From: Fulvia fulva
Taxonomy: Eukaryota > Ascomycota > Dothideomycetes > Mycosphaerellales > Mycosphaerellaceae
Direction of reading: 5' to 3'
DNA: 64,000 nt
Assembly (NCBI RefSeq): GCF_020509005.1
Contig: NC_063019.1
Coordinates: 558,001 to 622,000, forward strand
In this document: piece by piece, positions 1 through 10,165 of the stretch
Layout: every line of letters starts with the position of its first letter
Position numbering within the stretch: position 1 is the first letter of the stretch
Translations under genes and position numbers: made by a program
The notes under the pieces: generated by a model
Databases searched by the model: none
Told to the model about the DNA's origin: nothing
The model's input: the letters and a program-made list of their open reading frames with translations, nothing else

Positions 1-2264
1 GTAGTGAGTACGCTTTGGTGGCGGCATGGAGCCTCCCGCCTGCACAGCTGCTCGCTTTCTAGCCTTCATGGCCAGGTATCTTGGGTCGGCGTTGTCCTCG
101 TCTTCGTCGTCGCCGGCACCTGTGGCAGGGTCGGTGTGGGTGCACTTGCGGTGGAGGCGGAAACAATCGCCGCAGCGGGTGCCTGGTGCGCGACGCGGTG
201 CTTTGCGACCTCCTTTCTTGGCGCCGGTGGCTGCCTTCTTGGATCTTGGTTTTGGGGTGGACTCGAAGTCGGATGATGGATCTGGGGTGGTGTTAATGTG
301 GAGTGACTTGAGGTATTGAAACACTGCTGCTACGTTTGTGGGTGTTGTGGAGGGGACTATCTACCTTCGGTGCCGTCACGTTCGGACACACCCTCGCCGT
401 CCTCGAACTCCTCTTCTGCTCCTGGACTACCTGCGGTACCATCGCTGTAGCCTGGGGCTGGCATGCCGCGCTTTGCGCGGATGTTGTCTTCGGGTGTCAT
501 ACTGTTTGCAAGTCTGCTGCGGTTGTTGGGGTGTTTGATGGTGTTGGAGAAGAATGAGGGTTTGCGCGGTGCTGACGGCAAGTTAAGTGTGTCTTCTTCT
601 TGTGCATCTTCTTGTTCCGCGGCTTGTGATTGCTGCACGCGATACATGCGTTCTTGCCAAGTGGGGCCGGCGTATGCAGGCCGTGGTGTTGGCTCACCTT
701 GGTCGCCGCCTCGTGCAGTTGGCATGTACTTCTCGAAAGTGAAGAGACCTGTTCCTTTTGGGCGGTCAACTTCTGTGTCCATGAGGTCGTCATCCTCATC
801 TTCCGACTTGATGCTGTCTCCGTCCGCGCCTTCTATAGACGGGACAGGCAGATCGGCACCAGCAGAGTTGCTGTACTCACCACTGGTACGCTTGCCACTA
901 TCGGGTGGTGTGGGTGCGTCGTTATCGCCACGCGATGCCATGGTAAAGTGTTCGAGGAGTTGCGCGTGAGGTAGTGGTATTGTGGAGGTGTTCTGAGGTT
1001 GTCGTTGAGGTGGTGGTGGGCTGAAACGCTCGCGCGAAGCGATGCGCTTGAGTGAGGAGGAGGAAGCCGCGCCGTTCACATGCGCGCCACTCTCCGTTTC
1101 GTCATAGCGCGTCGCTTCCGGCTTTGGCGACGGCGATGCACGCAGCATGTAGTCTGGGGTTGAACCACGAGAGCTGGGTGTTGGCACGCGCTCGCTGACA
1201 AAGAGCCCGTCGCTGCTATCAGAGGCAATCGATTCGGCATCATTGTCATCGAAGCCATCTCTCAGGGCCTTCGAGAACTCGTCCGCGCCAAAGAACCGAC
1301 CTGCACCATCTCCGCGCTCCTTCACGCTTCGGTAGCCAGCGCCTGGCTCTGGCGCGTCACCTGGAACATCATAGGCTTCATCATTTTGTGGAGCTGGATC
1401 CTGAGTCTGCGCGTCGCGTCGTGCATCGCTTCGAGCGCGCGAACTGGTGGCTGGCCGCCGGTCGGACTGCGATCTAGGCTGGAACTTGTCGAAAGTGAAG
1501 AAGCCTCCTCCTGAAGCGCTTGTGCCGCGGCGCGATACTGGGCTCTCACCATGGTGATCATCTGCTGTGCCGTGCATTGGATCGTCTCCAGTACTTGGTC
1601 CGACATCGTTCCCATCTTCTGGGGTATCGACTCTGGCAACTTCGATCTCGCTGCCAGTGGATTGTTGACGGATAGTCTTGCGTCCCTTGCGTTCCTCTGG
1701 TGGCGTGTCGCTATCGCTATCGTCCTCCTCATCCGGCACAGTATCATTCTTCCTGCTGGTCCGCCCCCTCCTCGCAGCATCCGCCTTGTCGAACATCTTG
1801 CTGGTCTGACTCTGAGCTCGCAGGTTCGACGCAGCGTTCAACTTCGATATCCTCCCCTTCTTAATCTGCTCCAGAAACCTGGCCTGACTCGCCTCCCTCT
1901 GTCCTCTCGATACCTTTCCACCCACCTTTTTCTTCACCACACTCCTCTCCACCATCTCATCGTCCTCTTCGACATCGTCCATGTCTTGCAGATTCACCGG
2001 CTTCAATAACCTCCTATGTTTCTCTGGATCGTCCTGCTGCATCAACTTGCTACACCCAAGCAGCTCATTCAGCTCTGCAGCTCTCTTCTTGACCTTCTTC
2101 AGGTTCTCCTTGAAGACCTCTCCACGCTGGGTGTGGGCTGCCTTCGCTTCGGCAAGCGCAGCTTGCTTCATCTTGACGTGTCGCAGAGAGCGGTCGAGAG
2201 CCTGAGTCAGGGTATCCTCTTGTTCGTTGAGACGCCGCATGGCGTGCATGATGCCTTTGGTCAT
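1..2264 (-). CDS. Coiled-coil, disordered fungal protein of unknown function (partial, 3' end outside window)
   Basis: I do not recognise this gene. The main exon is 392-2264 (about 624 residues). Residues 1-75 look like a helical, Lys/Glu/Ala-rich coiled coil, and the rest is acidic, Ser/Pro-rich and probably disordered. A short motif occurs twice, FTFDKFQP at about residue 256 and FTFEKYMP at about 508. Without splicing the frame ends at a TAG at 357-359. A donor GTGTGT at 391 and an acceptor GCAG at 327 give an in-phase 65-nt intron (327-391) and join to an open frame running from 326 to the window edge. That frame encodes a basic stretch and a Cys cluster (CGDC, then RKC) and reads like coding sequence. 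The start is the ATG at 2264. An out-of-frame upstream ATG at 2319 opens a reading frame that overlaps this start. The first exon is confident; the splice is an inference. Confidence 0.6.
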
Positions 2265-2319
2265 GGCGGGCGATGTTGCGGTGGTGGTGGTTGTGGAGTT
2301 GATCGGGGTTGTCGCTCAT

Positions 2320-3084
2320 GTAAGTGTCGTGTTCGATGTGTGTGCGGATATCGCGAGATAGGATGTCGCAGAAACTGTGGCGAAGCGTGGTATGGACTGA
2401 CTTGATGCTACTCGATTGGATAGGTGCTGCGACTTGCTGGAAGTGAGGCGTGTTGAAGATGTGTCCTGTTTCAAGAGGAGATTTATAGGCTTGCGACAGA
2501 GCCAGTGTAGCGCGTGACTGATGCTGAAGCCTGGTGCCGTTGCTGCTATGCACGTGCAAAGTGTGGCGATGCGGCACAGGAAGTTTGCTCGAAGGCGTAT
2601 GAGGTCAATGGGCAGAAGGCTTTTGCTGGCTATAAACGGCCTTCGTGGTCGAAGTTGTGAAGGAACGTTATGAATCTGGAAAGAGGATTTGATGCCTGGG
2701 AGGCGTTTCGAGAAGATGGTGCGCGCGATCAATCGGGAGGGTACAGGAGGAGAAAATCGAAAGTGAGGACCAGGGATTGAAACCAGTCGTAGACACCCAA
2801 CTCTACCAGTCTTTGCTCGTCTATCTAGCAATCAGCAGCGCCCCTGGCCTGGAATTATGTGTAACCTACCGTCTCGCTCTCTAGCCTCGGCGCCTCGCCA
2901 GCTCTTTGCTGCTAAGAAGCCTTCCCATGCAAGCATACGCCTTCGCGTCCTTCTTGATCTCGAGTCACGTCCTTCATTCTGCCTCCAGCTTCACCCATTC
3001 ACGCCATACACCTTACCGACGTGTGCCTCATAATTCTCTCCCCTCAAGATGAGCCAAGCCGAGCTGCTGGCCTACACGCTCCCT
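2320..3084. other. Intergenic region between two minus-strand genes
   Basis: This is the 5' flank of the coiled-coil gene and the 3' flank of the 2EXR gene at 3085. A minus-strand open frame at 2316-2831 has no recognisable motif and I do not call it. No RNA gene or repeat is seen. Confidence 0.4.
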
Positions 3085-3726
3085 CTACATAGGAACCAGC
3101 TTCAGAGGTGCATCGCTTTCAACCTTGAACATCGAAACAGTGTGTTGATCATCCTTCGACGCGTAGATGACTGAAGATGAGGCAGTTGTCCACATGATCA
3201 TCTCGGGTCGCTCGGGGTCCTTGAAAGGCGCGCGGAAGACTCCGTCTCCGACTTGATATCCTTTCGGGTCCCCGGTGACGGACACTGAAGCGTGTCCGCT
3301 TGCAAGGGAAAGAGCAAAAACGCGATCGCTCCTCACGAGATCTGTAGCGTAGCCGCGAATCTGCTTCACCATCTTCGCATTGTCTGGGCCAATGGAAGTG
3401 AGCCAATTCCCAAACACCAAAGAACAGACTGACTGGAAGACTTTAAGACCATAGAACATGCCGAGTGCTTCTGATCGTACTTGGCGGCATGTCCGTAGAA
3501 ATGGCGGATTCGCGACATTTCGAGGTACCCATCCGATGTACTTAGAGTGGCGACGGCGATGTTGCGTGGGTCGGGCGGATAGGTGGATCGGAGAGTCTTC
3601 AACGAGCGTGAGGCGGTAGATGTGATTGCGAAGCTCTGGCGGGAGCTCAAGAAGTCGGCAGCGAGTCGAGGCGTTAGGTGGTGCTGGTGAGTGTCTTGGT
3701 CTGAGGTCGTAACGGTGAGTCGCCAT
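3085..3726 (-). CDS. 2EXR / F-box-like domain protein (copy 1)
   Basis: The product is a 213-residue protein starting at ATG 3726 (MATHRYDL). The open frame extends upstream to 3822, but that extension has no family similarity. Near residue 25 is the family hallmark LLELPPELRNHIY, the F-box-like opening of fungal 2EXR proteins. It is followed by the conserved TCRQVRSEALGMFYG segment and a W-L-T-S-I-G block before an IRGY motif. Proteins of this family are usually fungal, 200-350 residues long and of unknown role; adaptor function in ubiquitin ligases is only an analogy. It is the first of three tandem minus-strand relatives (3085-5339). It appears intact. Confidence 0.8.
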   Translation of the reverse strand: MATHRYDLRPRHSPAPPNASTRCRLLELPPELRNHIYRLTLVEDSPIHLSARPTQHRRRHSKYIGWVPRNVANPPFLRTCRQVRSEALGMFYGLKVFQSVCSLVFGNWLTSIGPDNAKMVKQIRGYATDLVRSDRVFALSLASGHASVSVTGDPKGYQVGDGVFRAPFKDPERPEMIMWTTASSSVIYASKDDQHTVSMFKVESDAPLKLVPM

Positions 3727-3844
3727 GTCTGCAACGCGTTGTGTTGTGTTGTTTGCTTGATGTTGATCGAGACGAGATGAAGTCGCTTTTAAGGGCAAGC
3801 ACGATCCCTGCACGCGCGCCAACGGTGCTTGACACGTTCCGCTT

Positions 3845-4603
3845 TCAGCTCTTCATCTTGATCGCGGTAGGCACGACCCTCTGTCGCGTCCTCTTCTTTC
3901 TTGTCCTCTTCTTTTTCACCTTGAAGCATGCCGTCTCTGGCAGCATTCTCAAGTCATTTCCCTTACGATTTGTGACCAGAGCCGTACACGACCGAAAGTC
4001 CAGCCAGAATAGCTTGTCCGGATACGCCTTATGCTTCACCGCAAAGCGAAGTACACCCGGCCTGAGGAACAATTTGAAGCGTATCCTACATTTCTCAGCG
4101 TACCGTGCAACGGACCTCCGCCACATATGATGCTTCTGCCCATCACTTCCGAACAAATGCCTTATCATTCTACTCTTCCTCAATCCGATCGATGTCAAGA
4201 AGTATTCTGTATCCTTGAAGCTGGCCAAGTTGAAGATGTTCGCACCATAGAACATCGGCAGTCCAGTCTTTCGGAGCCACTTCGATGTGCTTAGCAATGG
4301 CGGCTCAGCGAATTTCGCGAAAGAATTGACAGAAGTCTTGTAGCAGGGTCGGCCGGTGTGTTTATCGATATAGCGGATGGACGTCTCAGAAGCACAAAGA
4401 CGGATGGCGTAGTAATCGACCAATGTATAATTCAGAATATCGTTCAAGATTTCAGGTGGCAGGCTGAGAAGTGGTGATGCTTGCATGGCCTTCGACTCCA
4501 GGCCAGCGTCCAGAGATACTTTTCGCCTTACAGCGGAGAAGGTGACTTGTCCGTCCGGCGTTACCTCCACGAATTGCAGCTTGTCTTTGCGATGTGAAGG
4601 CAT
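3845..4603 (-). CDS. 2EXR / F-box-like domain protein (copy 2)
   Basis: This protein is 252 residues from ATG 4603 (MPSHRKDK); an in-frame ATG at 4666 is possible but overlaps the end of the next copy. The hallmark LLSLPPEILNDILNYTLVD is followed by LLSTSKWLRKTGLPMFYG, which corresponds to the cysteine-Q-x-R-x-E block of the family, and then FLTSIG. The C-terminus is unusually basic (KKKRTRKKRTRQR), which could serve as a nuclear-localisation or nucleic-acid-binding tail. This tail is not shared with the neighbouring copies. It is arranged head-to-tail with copy 1, so tandem duplication followed by strong divergence is likely. Confidence 0.75.
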   Translation of the reverse strand: MPSHRKDKLQFVEVTPDGQVTFSAVRRKVSLDAGLESKAMQASPLLSLPPEILNDILNYTLVDYYAIRLCASETSIRYIDKHTGRPCYKTSVNSFAKFAEPPLLSTSKWLRKTGLPMFYGANIFNLASFKDTEYFLTSIGLRKSRMIRHLFGSDGQKHHMWRRSVARYAEKCRIRFKLFLRPGVLRFAVKHKAYPDKLFWLDFRSCTALVTNRKGNDLRMLPETACFKVKKKRTRKKRTRQRVVPTAIKMKS

Positions 4604-4662
4604 CTCATCTGAACTGGTACACTTTCTTGGCTCGGTCGAGATTGCAGACTGCTCAATCCAGG

Positions 4663-5339
4663 TCAAAATCTTCGCAAAGCCTCCAGCTTGGCATCAATCC
4701 CAATACCATGGCGAGATCGAATCTTACCAGAAAGCCTCCTCAGCACCGGGCTCGCCCTCTCGTCCCCCAATAAGCCAGAAGAAGTCTCGTCATCTTCAAT
4801 CACCGAATACCTCCCCCTCGACCGCTCGACTCTCCCCGCCCTCGTGACCTCCACAACATCTTCCAGGCCGTTCGTCCAAAATACCAACTCAGGGTGAGTA
4901 TACACTCCGAATGGCATATGCAGTACACCAGCCCTCAGACTACATCCTTGCTCCATAAGATCTTTCTCAATCCTCCTTACCAACATCTTGCCCCAAGCAT
5001 AGTTGAAGTACACTGAAGGCCGGAAGCCACGAATCGTGCGGACGAGTCCTGCTTTTCGGATCCGATCGCTTTGAGCCACACTTCAAGGGCATCCTGGGTG
5101 TCCGAGAAGAAGACGTTGTCACGGTAGAAGATATGTAGTGCTTCGCGGCGGATTTGATGGCAGGTGAGGAGCAGGGCTGGTTCCGTCGCTTGGTGGTAGC
5201 TGAGTTGGACACCTCTGGCTGCTTCGCCGGCGTTCGCTGATCTTTCGCAGAGGCGAATTGGATCGTCTTGTATTAGTGCTGCTTTGTAGATCAATTCACG
5301 GAGCTCTCCCGGGAGTTGTAGCAGTCTTGACGCTGACAT
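4663..5339 (-). pseudogene. 2EXR / F-box-like gene broken by a one-base frameshift (copy 3)
   Basis: Two overlapping frames together make one family member. The first (5339 down to 4977) carries LLQLPGELRELIY, LLTCHQIRREALHIFY and VWLKAIG. The second (from about 5075 down to 4663) continues with AGLVRTIRG and the rest of the domain. The break lies in an A-rich run near 5050-5060 (GAAAAGCAGG on the minus strand). Restoring one base gives the same spacing between the I-G and I-R-G motifs (12 residues) as in copy 1, which supports a single deletion. No intron signals fit. It is either a young pseudogene or an assembly error in a short homopolymer. Confidence 0.75.
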
Positions 5340-5854
5340 GATCGATTCGAACGTTAGCTCAGGTTCGTGTGTCCAAGTCGTAGTGAGAGTCGTTGGAAGT
5401 ATTGCGTCGCTGATATTGTACTAGAGTCTATGAATTAGTCTGATTAGGAGTAGAGCGAGAAGTGCTTGTTGACAGGTCGAGGAAAGACCGATGTTGTCAG
5501 TTGACGGATGCCAGCCGATGACCGTCCGAGCAGGAAACCATCAAAGTGCCGACAGTTGACGTCTCCATTGCCCTTCGGGAAATGGCGCATGATCTGAACA
5601 TATCGCGCTGGCCACCATTAAGCCAGGCTAATCAGCTGCAGATATGGAAACCAAGCTGTATGGGATTGAACAATTCTTGGCTAGGGTACATACCCGCAAT
5701 GTCACCGCCGCTCTACGCCCTTTCCACCCAAAACTCAGCCATACGCCCAATATCGCAGTTCGTATCCCAATAGTGATGCATTACTTCGTGCTCCATAAAC
5801 TGCGTTCCGTGTGCCTCGTGTCTGTTACTATGTACACCTCTTCGCATTTCGGCT
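5340..5854. other. Intergenic region
   Basis: This is the 5' flank of 2EXR copy 3 and the 3' flank of the PMP3-like gene. The plus-strand open frames here (5546-5773, 5644-6060) show no motif. No gene is seen. Confidence 0.4.
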
Positions 5855-6406
5855 TCAAGGTCCTTGCACCTTATGATCACCCGCTACAGCCTGCGCATAG
5901 CTCGGTGGCACTTCTCCACTCGGTCCTGCTAGGCTCTGTGGCTCAGGTGCTTGCGGTCGATTCGCGTGTGGGTGTGTCGCTTGCTTCTTCGTCTTCGGCT
6001 GCTGTGGCTGGACGAACCCTGCCTGCTGGCCTGGGAACTGGGAGTTTGTGGTGCTGTTGACTGTTCCATAATCTCCCTGCTGGCCGCCTTGTGGTCCGTA
6101 TCGTGGTGCGCCTTGTTGGACGTAGTAATATGTTACTGTGCCGCGCTCTGCGTCCTGCTGTGCCACTTCTTCATAGGTTGGTTCGGGGTAGACTGCGATG
6201 ATGTACCATGCGTGAAGGAGACCTGGGAGGAAGCCGAGACCTGTGGTGGTGTTAGTTGCGTCCGTGGCCATGAGGAGCAGTGGCGACATACAGCATAGCG
6301 CAATGTTGATGAGACTGTCGGCGCTGCAAACGCCTCTCTTCACCCAGACAGCCAGAGGTGGGAAGAGGATGGCGATCAAGCCGAGGAAGACGTCGCTACC
6401 GCACAT
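5855..6406 (-). CDS. PMP3/UPF0057-family small membrane protein with long hydrophilic tail
   Basis: The two exons are 6292-6406 and 5855-6240, encoding 166 residues. The 51-nt intron (6241-6291) has donor GTATGT, branch CTAAC and acceptor CAG. It is a multiple of three, so it stays open when unspliced, but removing it restores the family core (GLIAILFPPLAVWVKRG, then INIALCCLGFLPGLLHAW). PMP3 (plasma membrane proteolipid 3) proteins are two-helix plasma-membrane proteolipids that affect membrane potential and salt tolerance. Most are 50-60 residues. This one adds about 100 residues rich in Gln, Pro and Gly that end near a PPSY motif, a possible WW-domain (Rsp5/Nedd4) ligand. It is divergent from the exosome gene downstream (238 bp between starts). 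Confidence 0.85.
   Translation of the reverse strand: MCGSDVFLGLIAILFPPLAVWVKRGVCSADSLINIALCCMSPLLLMATDATNTTTGLGFLPGLLHAWYIIAVYPEPTYEEVAQQDAERGTVTYYYVQQGAPRYGPQGGQQGDYGTVNSTTNSQFPGQQAGFVQPQQPKTKKQATHPHANRPQAPEPQSLAGPSGEVPPSYAQAVAGDHKVQGP
6241..6291 (-). other. Intron in PMP3-like gene (in-frame, 51 nt)
   Basis: The minus-strand donor is GTATGTCGCC, with branch CAACTAAC and acceptor CCACAG. It contains no stop, so an ORF caller would translate it as a 17-residue insert in the middle of the second membrane helix. Confidence 0.85.
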
Positions 6407-6644
6407 TGTTGCTGAAGTAAGATATGTGTGGTCGGTAGTGTCTGGCGATGTGTATGCTCAAGAAGGAGAGTAGAATGTAGGAGCCTAATAGGTATGCTCG
6501 TGGGACATGTGACGCAGTTTAGTGGCGCAGTTGATCTGCGCGAAGTGGCAGCAATTCGGTTTCAGCCGGCGTTTTCGGCCACCGTACAATATCGACTTTG
6601 ACCTTCCAGAACAACCCACCATTAGAACATCCACTAACATAGCA

Positions 6645-7598
6645 ATGGCAGCGCTGGGAGACCGACGACGCCTCAACGCACCGGCAGGAGGCACAGCGCC
6701 ACCAGTCTTCGCCACTGCTCAAGATTTTCAGATCGAGCGTCCTTCACGGAGCAGAAACGCAGACGAACATCGCAAAATCTTTCTACGAACAGGCGTAGTG
6801 CCATCAGCTAGCGGCAGCGCCTACTACGAGATCCAACCACAAATTACAGATGCCTCAAGCAAGCTCCTTGTACCATCATCCTCAAATCTGAAGATCTCCT
6901 GCACCGTCCATGGCCCACGACCTTTACCACGAAATGCAGCATTCAGTCCCAACCTGCTGCTGACAACACATGTCAAATTCGCCCCCTTTGCCACTCGCCA
7001 ACGACGAGGGTATGTCAGAGATGCGAGCGAGCGAGACTTGGGGGTTCATCTCGAGACTGCGTTACGTGGCGTGATCATCGGTGAGCGTTGGCCGAAGAGT
7101 GGCTGCGAAGTCATCATCACTGTATTGGAAGGCGAAGAGGATGGATGGTGGGGAGACGCTCAAAGTGGAGGCAAAGCTGGAGGATGGGGTACGATGAATG
7201 TGCTGGCTGGGTGTATCACTGTCGCAAGTGCAGCGCTCGCTGATGCTGGGATCGATTGTGTGGATCTGGTTTCTGGAGGCGTTGCTGCTCTTTCGAGCAA
7301 TCGAGGCGATACGCTACTGGACCCCTCGCAACCTGAGCAGGATATCAAGGCTGCTTGTGTAGTGGGCTATTTGAAATCGAGAGACGAGATCACCCAGATG
7401 TGGATGAAGGGAGATGCCGGTATTCACAGCGAAGCGCTCATTGACAGTGCTGTGAAGGCAGCCGTTTTGACCAGGTCTGTCTTGGCAGAGGCAGTAAAGG
7501 AAGCGGCGGAGCTCGAGCTGACAAAGTTGCCTGATACCACCAATGGCAAGCCGGTAGAACCAGTCAAGAAACAGAAGGACGTAGTGATGACTGGGTGA
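6645..7598 (+). CDS. MTR3: Exosome complex subunit MTR3-like (RNase PH fold)
   Basis: The protein has 317 residues starting at ATG 6645, which is in good context (agcaATGGCA). The frame stays open upstream to 6522 but without family similarity. The RNase PH-type fold is indicated by the segment GVHLETALRGVIIGERWPKSG, the central GGWGTMNVLAGCITVASAALADAGI helix region (in two halves), and DLVSGGVAA. Mtr3 (human EXOSC6) is one of the six ring subunits of the eukaryotic exosome, which processes and degrades RNA 3'-5' in nucleus and cytoplasm. The ring subunits have lost catalysis. The C-terminal Lys/Val-rich tail is variable. Another RNase PH-like ring subunit (Rrp46/Rrp41) is possible but fits less well. 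Confidence 0.8.
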   Translation: MAALGDRRRLNAPAGGTAPPVFATAQDFQIERPSRSRNADEHRKIFLRTGVVPSASGSAYYEIQPQITDASSKLLVPSSSNLKISCTVHGPRPLPRNAAFSPNLLLTTHVKFAPFATRQRRGYVRDASERDLGVHLETALRGVIIGERWPKSGCEVIITVLEGEEDGWWGDAQSGGKAGGWGTMNVLAGCITVASAALADAGIDCVDLVSGGVAALSSNRGDTLLDPSQPEQDIKAACVVGYLKSRDEITQMWMKGDAGIHSEALIDSAVKAAVLTRSVLAEAVKEAAELELTKLPDTTNGKPVEPVKKQKDVVMTG

Positions 7599-7803
7599 TT
7601 GCAGCAACGAGGCGCGGAATGTTACAGACATGGGGCATAAGTCACGGTCTGTACGACTCGGGTTCGAGAATTGTTTGGTCCGTTGTAGCAGGGAATCTGC
7701 GCGAGACACAATGAATGTATCGGACGAAGCAAACGAACGTCTCTCCATAAGAAGATCAGAGACGGCCCAAGCCCTGGTGACTTCTTTCTAGTCAAAGAAT
7801 ACC

Positions 7804-8244
7804 ATGGCGGAGCAAAACAAGGCCAACGCTGCCAACAAGGCTGCCTTTGCTGCGATGGAAGCACAACCCGAGACGAAAGCAGATGAAGATAACGAAGCGG
7901 AGCATAGTGTCGTTGCACAACCCTCTTCCAGACGCCAAAGCCAGCACAAAAGGGCCGCTCAAGATACCGAAGCGGTTGAGAAGTACATGGAAGCGCAACC
8001 AAAATCGAAGAACCTCTTGTGGAGCACCCTCAGCGGAGAGGCTCGCCGCCAACTCAGAGCAGCCAGTCGAGCATTGGCAGACAAGATCACAGATCTGAGA
8101 GTGGAAGCAGGTGAGCTGAGATTCGACGCTGGCAACCGGCCAGGCGAAGACGCTGAGATCCTAGAGGCCAGAGCTGCCGAACTGGATATCGAACGGGGTC
8201 AAGCAGAGGCTTTGCATAAAGCGCAGTTTGGTGGTGGACCTTGA
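7804..8244 (+). CDS. Small hypothetical helical protein
   Basis: A single exon encodes 146 residues from ATG 7804 (ctATACCATGG context). The protein is Ala/Glu/Arg-rich and mostly helical, with a probable coiled coil at residues 75-135 (RRQLRAASRALADKI, then AELDIERGQAEAL). It has no signal peptide or membrane helix, and I recognise no family. It follows the exosome gene on the same strand after 205 bp. Its composition suggests real coding sequence, but there is no independent support. Confidence 0.5.
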   Translation: MAEQNKANAANKAAFAAMEAQPETKADEDNEAEHSVVAQPSSRRQSQHKRAAQDTEAVEKYMEAQPKSKNLLWSTLSGEARRQLRAASRALADKITDLRVEAGELRFDAGNRPGEDAEILEARAAELDIERGQAEALHKAQFGGGP

Positions 8245-9079
8245 ATGGAAGTAGACAATCAGTCGCAAAGAATGAACAGCTTTACTTGATGAGTGCATAG
8301 TAATGTCCTATCCGCTGATGGTAAGCGTGAAGTAAGCCGCGCTTTGTCCAAAGCTGTTCCTCTCTGCCCCTTGCTATCCATAGCATATGCTCTTGCTCTC
8401 CTGTATTGATTGCTCACAGGCACTGAGGGACCATGAGTATGGATAGCTGATGGTCATCATCACACCGTTCGCTCTCACATCGTTGCAATACTGCCCATCT
8501 CAAACCCCACCAGCAGGTGACCTCGACTTCCATTGCTCACTCCCTCTGCTATGACACTCTGTTGATCGCATCGCCACCACACGTCGTGACAAGAACCGTA
8601 TCGAACAAAGTTTGCCAATAAGAAGAGAACTGCGTCGTGACAAAAAGTGGTTACATCGTGTCTATGCTGTGGGCTTTAACAGGATTTCAGGCCAGTTCGC
8701 GCAGACGGCATCTTCGCTATCGAACTCCAATTCACCATCTTCTTCCCGCGGTACTGATGATGGACTCCGAAGCCCTGGAATTGGGTACTTCCACAATCCT
8801 ATGGGGCGTAGTTCTTGGGAAGGACGTCTTCTATAACATATGTAACAACCCGGCCGGTGAACAATGGTCAAGTCAGGACAAAAAGGTATTGCGCATGCGC
8901 TCGAAATGAATGAGCTAGTCGAGTGTAGGGCCGCATGTGATCGATATAGTGAATGGAACTTCGCCACCAGCTGCGTCGGATTATCACCCCACTCCTTTGA
9001 GTTAATTGTAGGTCTAGACATTCCACTTCCGACCTTAGACTAACACCACAGCATACGCACCAGCGCAGTCCCCGTCAAG
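8245..9079. other. Intergenic region, no convincing gene
   Basis: It holds overlapping short frames on both strands (for example 8662-9021 minus) without motifs. No tRNA, repeat or transposon remnant is seen. Confidence 0.4.
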
Positions 9080-9795
9080 ATGTTGGGCTTGAAACACCGA
9101 CTCGAGGCGCTGCCTCAGGAGCTGTATGGTACGTCCGTGTCGGTACGCCGTGAGGCACGGCAGCTACTGACCTCTCCTTCGCAGACATGATCCACGACCA
9201 CACCTTCACCATACTGCCTACTTACCAGCTCATTGCCGCTACCTACAAACCGCCATCAATCCTACAAGTCAATAGATCCATTCGTACCGGGCTCTTACCG
9301 ACCTACTACTCCACCACGACATTCGAGTTCATCAGCCCGGGGATCTACGAAAAGTGGTGGAGCAGACAAGAGTCGCAAGTGTCGGATCTATTCGCTAACC
9401 ACCGTCCTGACTCCATCAACGGCACTCTCTGCCGGATCGATACCACGGACGTCGAAGAGCTCAGCTCGGGAGTCAACATTCTCCTCGACCAGATGTTTCG
9501 CCAGTGGTTTGACATGCCGTTCATTATGCCGGAAGTCGAGTTCGTCGACGAGATGCGGGTAAGGCCCCGTCTGGGTACTGCTTGGGATAGTTCGGATTCC
9601 TGCTAATCCTACTTCCAGGTACGGCTTGACTTGCAGCAGTTGTGGCACTTGAAGGCATACAGGCTGTATTGCCTTGGTCAACGGCATGGGGACACGGGAA
9701 CACTCCAGCGTCCAAGCCGCAGTCGCTATTGGCGGTTTAAATTGACCCGCTGCTGGAAGAAGATGGCCAATGTGCTGAGAGGCAAAAAGGTGTAA
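9080..9795 (+). CDS. 2EXR / F-box-like domain protein, three exons
   Basis: The model has exons 9080-9128, 9185-9558 and 9619-9795, encoding 199 residues. Intron 1 (56 nt) has donor GTACGT, branch CTGAC and acceptor CAG; intron 2 (60 nt) has donor GTAAGG, branch GCTAATCC and acceptor CAG. Both phases fit, and the third exon ends at TAA 9793-9795. Exon 1 supplies the hallmark LEALPQELYD, which runs into exon 2 (MIHDHTFTI); without the splice the domain start is lost. Exon 2 contains ILQVNRSIRTGLLPTYY, matching the family's conserved second block, and exon 3 is basic. The function is unknown, as in the rest of the family. Confidence 0.7.
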
Positions 9796-10165
9796 ATCTT
9801 AAAAGAGATGATGAAGCCTTCATGTTTCGAAGTCAGGTGATTGAGGTTCGCAGAGATCGAGAGGAGGATTCGAAGGCGTTGTTGCTTGCCGATGATTTTA
9901 TGCGAGCAATGTTGAACATAGAGTAACCGCTGGGACTCAAGCTTTCCTGAGATCCTCCGTCTTAGGGCTATGACTGATGCTCTCTTGGCTGCTGAGCAGC
10001 TGAACAACCTTGTCAGCCTGCAGATTACTCCACAACTTCGATCCTCTCAAAGTTGGACGATTGCGGGTTTGATGATATCCTATCTCCGAGAGTGTGTAGT
10101 ATAAGGAGGCAAAGCTCGGGTCCTGCTCAATTTGCTTCACACCTCTCTCACATATCAGAATTAAC
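9796..10165. other. Intergenic, promoter region of the SDR gene
   Basis: It lies between the 2EXR gene and the SDR gene on the same strand. The minus-strand frames here show no family motif. Confidence 0.35.

Noticed and set aside
2316..2831. 171-codon open frame on the minus strand
   Set aside because: No motif or good start context, and it overlaps the promoter region of the coiled-coil gene.
7660..7685. GGTTCGA-like tRNA B box (also near 28510)
   Set aside because: There is no matching A box at the right distance and no cloverleaf can be drawn.
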